A stretch of 64,000 bases of DNA, taken from contig CAWKIV010000023.1 in the NCBI GenBank assembly GCA_963849885.1, positions 124,001 through 188,000 of the forward strand. Reading direction: 5' to 3'. The position numbers and the translations under genes were made by a program. Below the pieces are notes generated by a model, which made no database searches, was not told where the DNA came from, and saw only the letters and a list, made by a program, of their open reading frames with translations. This DNA is from CADCTP01 sp963849885 (GTDB taxonomy: Bacteria; Actinomycetota; Actinomycetes; Mycobacteriales; CADCTP01). Below are positions 62,078 to 64,000 of this stretch, piece by piece (position 1 is the first letter of the stretch; each line of letters begins with the position of its first letter).

Positions 62078-63523
62078 TCAGCGGCCGATGTAGCTCATCA
62101 CGTGCTTGACGCGGGTGTAGTCCTCCAGGCCGTAGACCGAGAGGTCCTTGCCGTGGCCGGAGGACTTGAAGCCGCCGTGCGGCATCTCGGCCACGATGGG
62201 GATGTGCGTGTTGATCCACACGCACCCGAAGTCGAGCCGGCGGGCCGCCCGCATCGCGCGGCCGTGGTCCCGCGTCCACACGCTGGACGCGAGCCCGTAC
62301 TCGACGCCGTTGGCCCAGCGCAGCGCCTCGTCCTCGTCGCTGAAGCGCTGCACCGAGATCACCGGCCCGAAGACCTCGACCTGGCTCATCTCGTCGTCCT
62401 GCCGCAGTCCCGACACCACGGTGGGTTCGTAGAAATAGCCCCGGTCCCCGGTCCGGTGCCCGCCCGCGACCACGTCGGCGTGGTCCGGGAGCCGGTCGAC
62501 GAAGCCGCCGACCCGCTCCAGCTGGGCGGGGTTGTTCAGCGGCCCGTAGGCCGCGTCCGTGTCGTCCGGCGGTGCCGTCTTCGTGCCGCGGGCCTGCTCG
62601 GCCAGCGCGGCGACGAAGTCGTCGTGGACGCGCGGCGCGGCCAGCACCCGGGTCGCCGCCGTGCAGTCCTGGCCGGCGTTGAAGTACCCGGCGCCGGCGA
62701 TGCCCTCGGCGGCCAGCTCCAGGTCGGCGTCGTCGAAGACGATCACCGGCGCCTTGCCGCCGAGCTCCAGGTGGGTCCGCTTCAGCTGGCCGCCGGCCGC
62801 CTCGGCCACCTCGCGGCCGGCCCGGATGCTGCCGGTGATCGACACCATCTGCGGCGTCGGGTGGCCGACCAGCGCCCGGCCGGTGTCCCGGTCGCCGCAG
62901 ACCACGTTGAGCACCCCGGGCGGCAGGAACTCCTGCATGATCCGGGCCATCAGCACGGTGCTGACCGGGGTGGTGTCCGACGGCTTGAGCACCACCGTGT
63001 TGCCCGCGGCGAGCGCGGGGGCGAACTTCCAGACCGCCATCATCAGCGGGTAGTTCCACGGGGTCACCTGGGCGCAGACGCCGACCGGCTCGCGCCGCAC
63101 GTACGACGTGTGGTCCTTCATGTACTCGCCGGCCGAGCGGCCCTCCAGCACCCGGGCCGCGCCGGCGAAGAACCGGATCTGGTCCAGCGCCGGCGGCAGC
63201 TCCTCGTCCAGGGTCAGCTGCACCGGCTTGCCGGTGTTGCGGCTCTCCGCCGCGACCAGCTCCTCGCCGCGCGCCTCGATGGCGTCGGCGATCCGCAGCA
63301 GCGCCCGCTGCCGCTCGCTCGGCGTGCTGTCCCGCCAGCCCTCGAAGGCGTCGGCGGCCGCGCGCACCGCGGCGTCGACGTCCTCCGGGCCGGACAGCGG
63401 CGCGGTGCCGAAGACCTCCCCGGTGGACGGGTCGACGAGGTCCATGGTCCGGCCGTCGGCCGCCGGGACCTCCCGGCCACCGACCACGTTGGACACCGCG
63501 ACCTTGCCGTCGCCGCTGCTCAT
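62078..63523 (-). CDS. Gamma-aminobutyraldehyde dehydrogenase (PatD-like)
   Basis: A 481-residue aldehyde dehydrogenase. APALAAGNTVVLKPSDTTPV and SITGSIRAGREVAEAAGGQL bind NAD; the general base is in THLELGGKAPVIVFDDADLE; the catalytic Cys is in GYFNAGQDCTAATRVLAAPR; EVFGPVISVQRF is standard. The overall pattern, including ITGSIRAG in place of FTGST, matches the PatD/prr aminobutyraldehyde (betaine-aldehyde-like) group that oxidises 4-aminobutanal to GABA. The ATG at 63523 follows GGAAGGAGG; a GTG three bases earlier is equally possible. It lies between the saccharopine-dehydrogenase-like gene and potD. Confidence 0.9.
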   Translation of the reverse strand: MSSGDGKVAVSNVVGGREVPAADGRTMDLVDPSTGEVFGTAPLSGPEDVDAAVRAAADAFEGWRDSTPSERQRALLRIADAIEARGEELVAAESRNTGKPVQLTLDEELPPALDQIRFFAGAARVLEGRSAGEYMKDHTSYVRREPVGVCAQVTPWNYPLMMAVWKFAPALAAGNTVVLKPSDTTPVSTVLMARIMQEFLPPGVLNVVCGDRDTGRALVGHPTPQMVSITGSIRAGREVAEAAGGQLKRTHLELGGKAPVIVFDDADLELAAEGIAGAGYFNAGQDCTAATRVLAAPRVHDDFVAALAEQARGTKTAPPDDTDAAYGPLNNPAQLERVGGFVDRLPDHADVVAGGHRTGDRGYFYEPTVVSGLRQDDEMSQVEVFGPVISVQRFSDEDEALRWANGVEYGLASSVWTRDHGRAMRAARRLDFGCVWINTHIPIVAEMPHGGFKSSGHGKDLSVYGLEDYTRVKHVMSYIGR

Positions 63524-64000
63524 CACTGGCCTCCTTCCGCCTGCGCGGGTACGGGCGCCGGCCGGGCGCCGTCGGCGGCCGCGGGCGCCCGGGGCGCCGG
63601 GGGCTCGGCCGGGGTGCGCTCCTGCATCGACCACGGTGCCCCGTAGTCGGGCAGCAGGTCCAGGAACGGCACCGGGTCCAGGGCCTCCGGGCCGAGCACG
63701 CCGGCGCCGGCCCAGGCCCCGCCGGCGATCAGCTCCAGCGCCACCACCGGGTTGACCGCGGTCTGCCAGACCACCGCCTGGGCGCCGTCCCGGCGCATCG
63801 ACTCCTCGTTGTCGGCCACCTGGTAGAGGTACACCTCGCGGGGGTCGCCGTCCGGGCCGGTCCCGGTCACCCGGGTGCCGGCGCAGGTCCGCCCGCGCAT
63901 CCGGTCGCCGAGCGTGGCCGGGTCGGGCAGGCAGGCCGCGACCACGTCCCGCGGCGCCACCCGGGTGCCCCGCACGTCCACCGGCTCGGTGCCGTCCAGC
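63523..64000 (-). CDS. Saccharopine dehydrogenase-like protein (5' part outside window)
   Basis: The frame continues to the window edge, so the N-terminal Rossmann domain is missing. The visible C-terminal 159 or so residues include DPREVYLYQVADNEESMRRD, AQAVVWQTAVNPVVALELIA, GGAWAGAGVLGPEALDPVPF and DLLPDYGAPWSMQE, typical of saccharopine dehydrogenase-like proteins found beside polyamine genes in Streptomyces. Relatives include carboxynorspermidine and homospermidine-type enzymes. A Pro/Ala-rich tail ends the protein. Its stop overlaps the PatD ATG by one base, so it belongs to the putrescine operon. Confidence 0.82.
   Translation of the reverse strand, partial: LDGTEPVDVRGTRVAPRDVVAACLPDPATLGDRMRGRTCAGTRVTGTGPDGDPREVYLYQVADNEESMRRDGAQAVVWQTAVNPVVALELIAGGAWAGAGVLGPEALDPVPFLDLLPDYGAPWSMQERTPAEPPAPRAPAAADGARPAPVPAQAEGGQ

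Overview
The window is very GC-rich chromosomal DNA from an actinomycete (Actinomycetota); I cannot name the genus. This rests on GTG/ATG starts in dense four-base overlaps (GTGA, ATGA), the block order dapB / M16 peptidase / pnp / rpsO / ribF / truB / nrnA / rbfA / DUF503 / infB / ylxR / nusA / rimP / DUF4439 / proS familiar from Streptomyces and mycobacteria, a mycothiol-dependent maleylpyruvate isomerase-like protein, an F420-type LLM oxidoreductase and an LAETG sortase signal. I saw no rRNA, tRNA, CRISPR array, insertion sequence or prophage. Most of the window is core or ordinary catabolic chromosome.

Layout. 1-3.45 kb: acetoacetate-decarboxylase-like (partial), YciI-like, a NarL-type two-component pair and an MDMPI-like enzyme. 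3.5-5.9 kb: an unknown protein convergent with an NYN-domain (LabA-like) protein. 6.1-24 kb: the housekeeping translation/RNA block, almost all on the minus strand. 24-33 kb: two GNAT proteins, a lipoprotein PBP, purU, a Rip1/RseP-type site-2 protease, an MMPL exporter and its divergent TetR regulator. 33-44.4 kb: polyamine/GABA genes (aldehyde dehydrogenase, GabT, PuuB-like oxidase, agmatinase, second class III aminotransferase) with a coiled-coil protein, an LAETG surface protein and a UbiB-like kinase between them. 44.4-51.5 kb: a secreted repeat protein and a xanthine-dehydrogenase operon ending in a STAND/TPR regulator. 51.6-56.6 kb: an MpaB-like protein and a four-gene redox operon (Fe-S protein, GlcD-like flavoprotein, 96-aa unknown, LLM oxidoreductase). 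57-64 kb: a streptogrisin-type protease, then a putrescine operon: saccharopine-dehydrogenase-like protein, aminobutyraldehyde dehydrogenase and PotDABC.

How the genes work together. PotDABC would import putrescine/spermidine; agmatinase would make putrescine from agmatine; the PuuB-like oxidase or an aminotransferase plus an aldehyde dehydrogenase would yield GABA; GabT would pass it to succinate semialdehyde. The XDH operon would oxidise purines.

Two things stand out. First, several clearly recognisable genes are broken by frame changes, and at every resolved site the sign is the same (+1, or -2): the ADC-like gene, the MDMPI-like gene, nrnA, purU and potD (three times). The NYN gene tail is also scrambled. 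That points to a systematic insertion error in this assembly rather than mass gene decay. Second, junctions between convergent genes carry long inverted repeats or forward/reverse arrays of short motifs; three share the core GATCTTG...CAAGATC and look like a family of extragenic palindromes acting as bidirectional terminators. I did not find a convincing new defence or mobile system.
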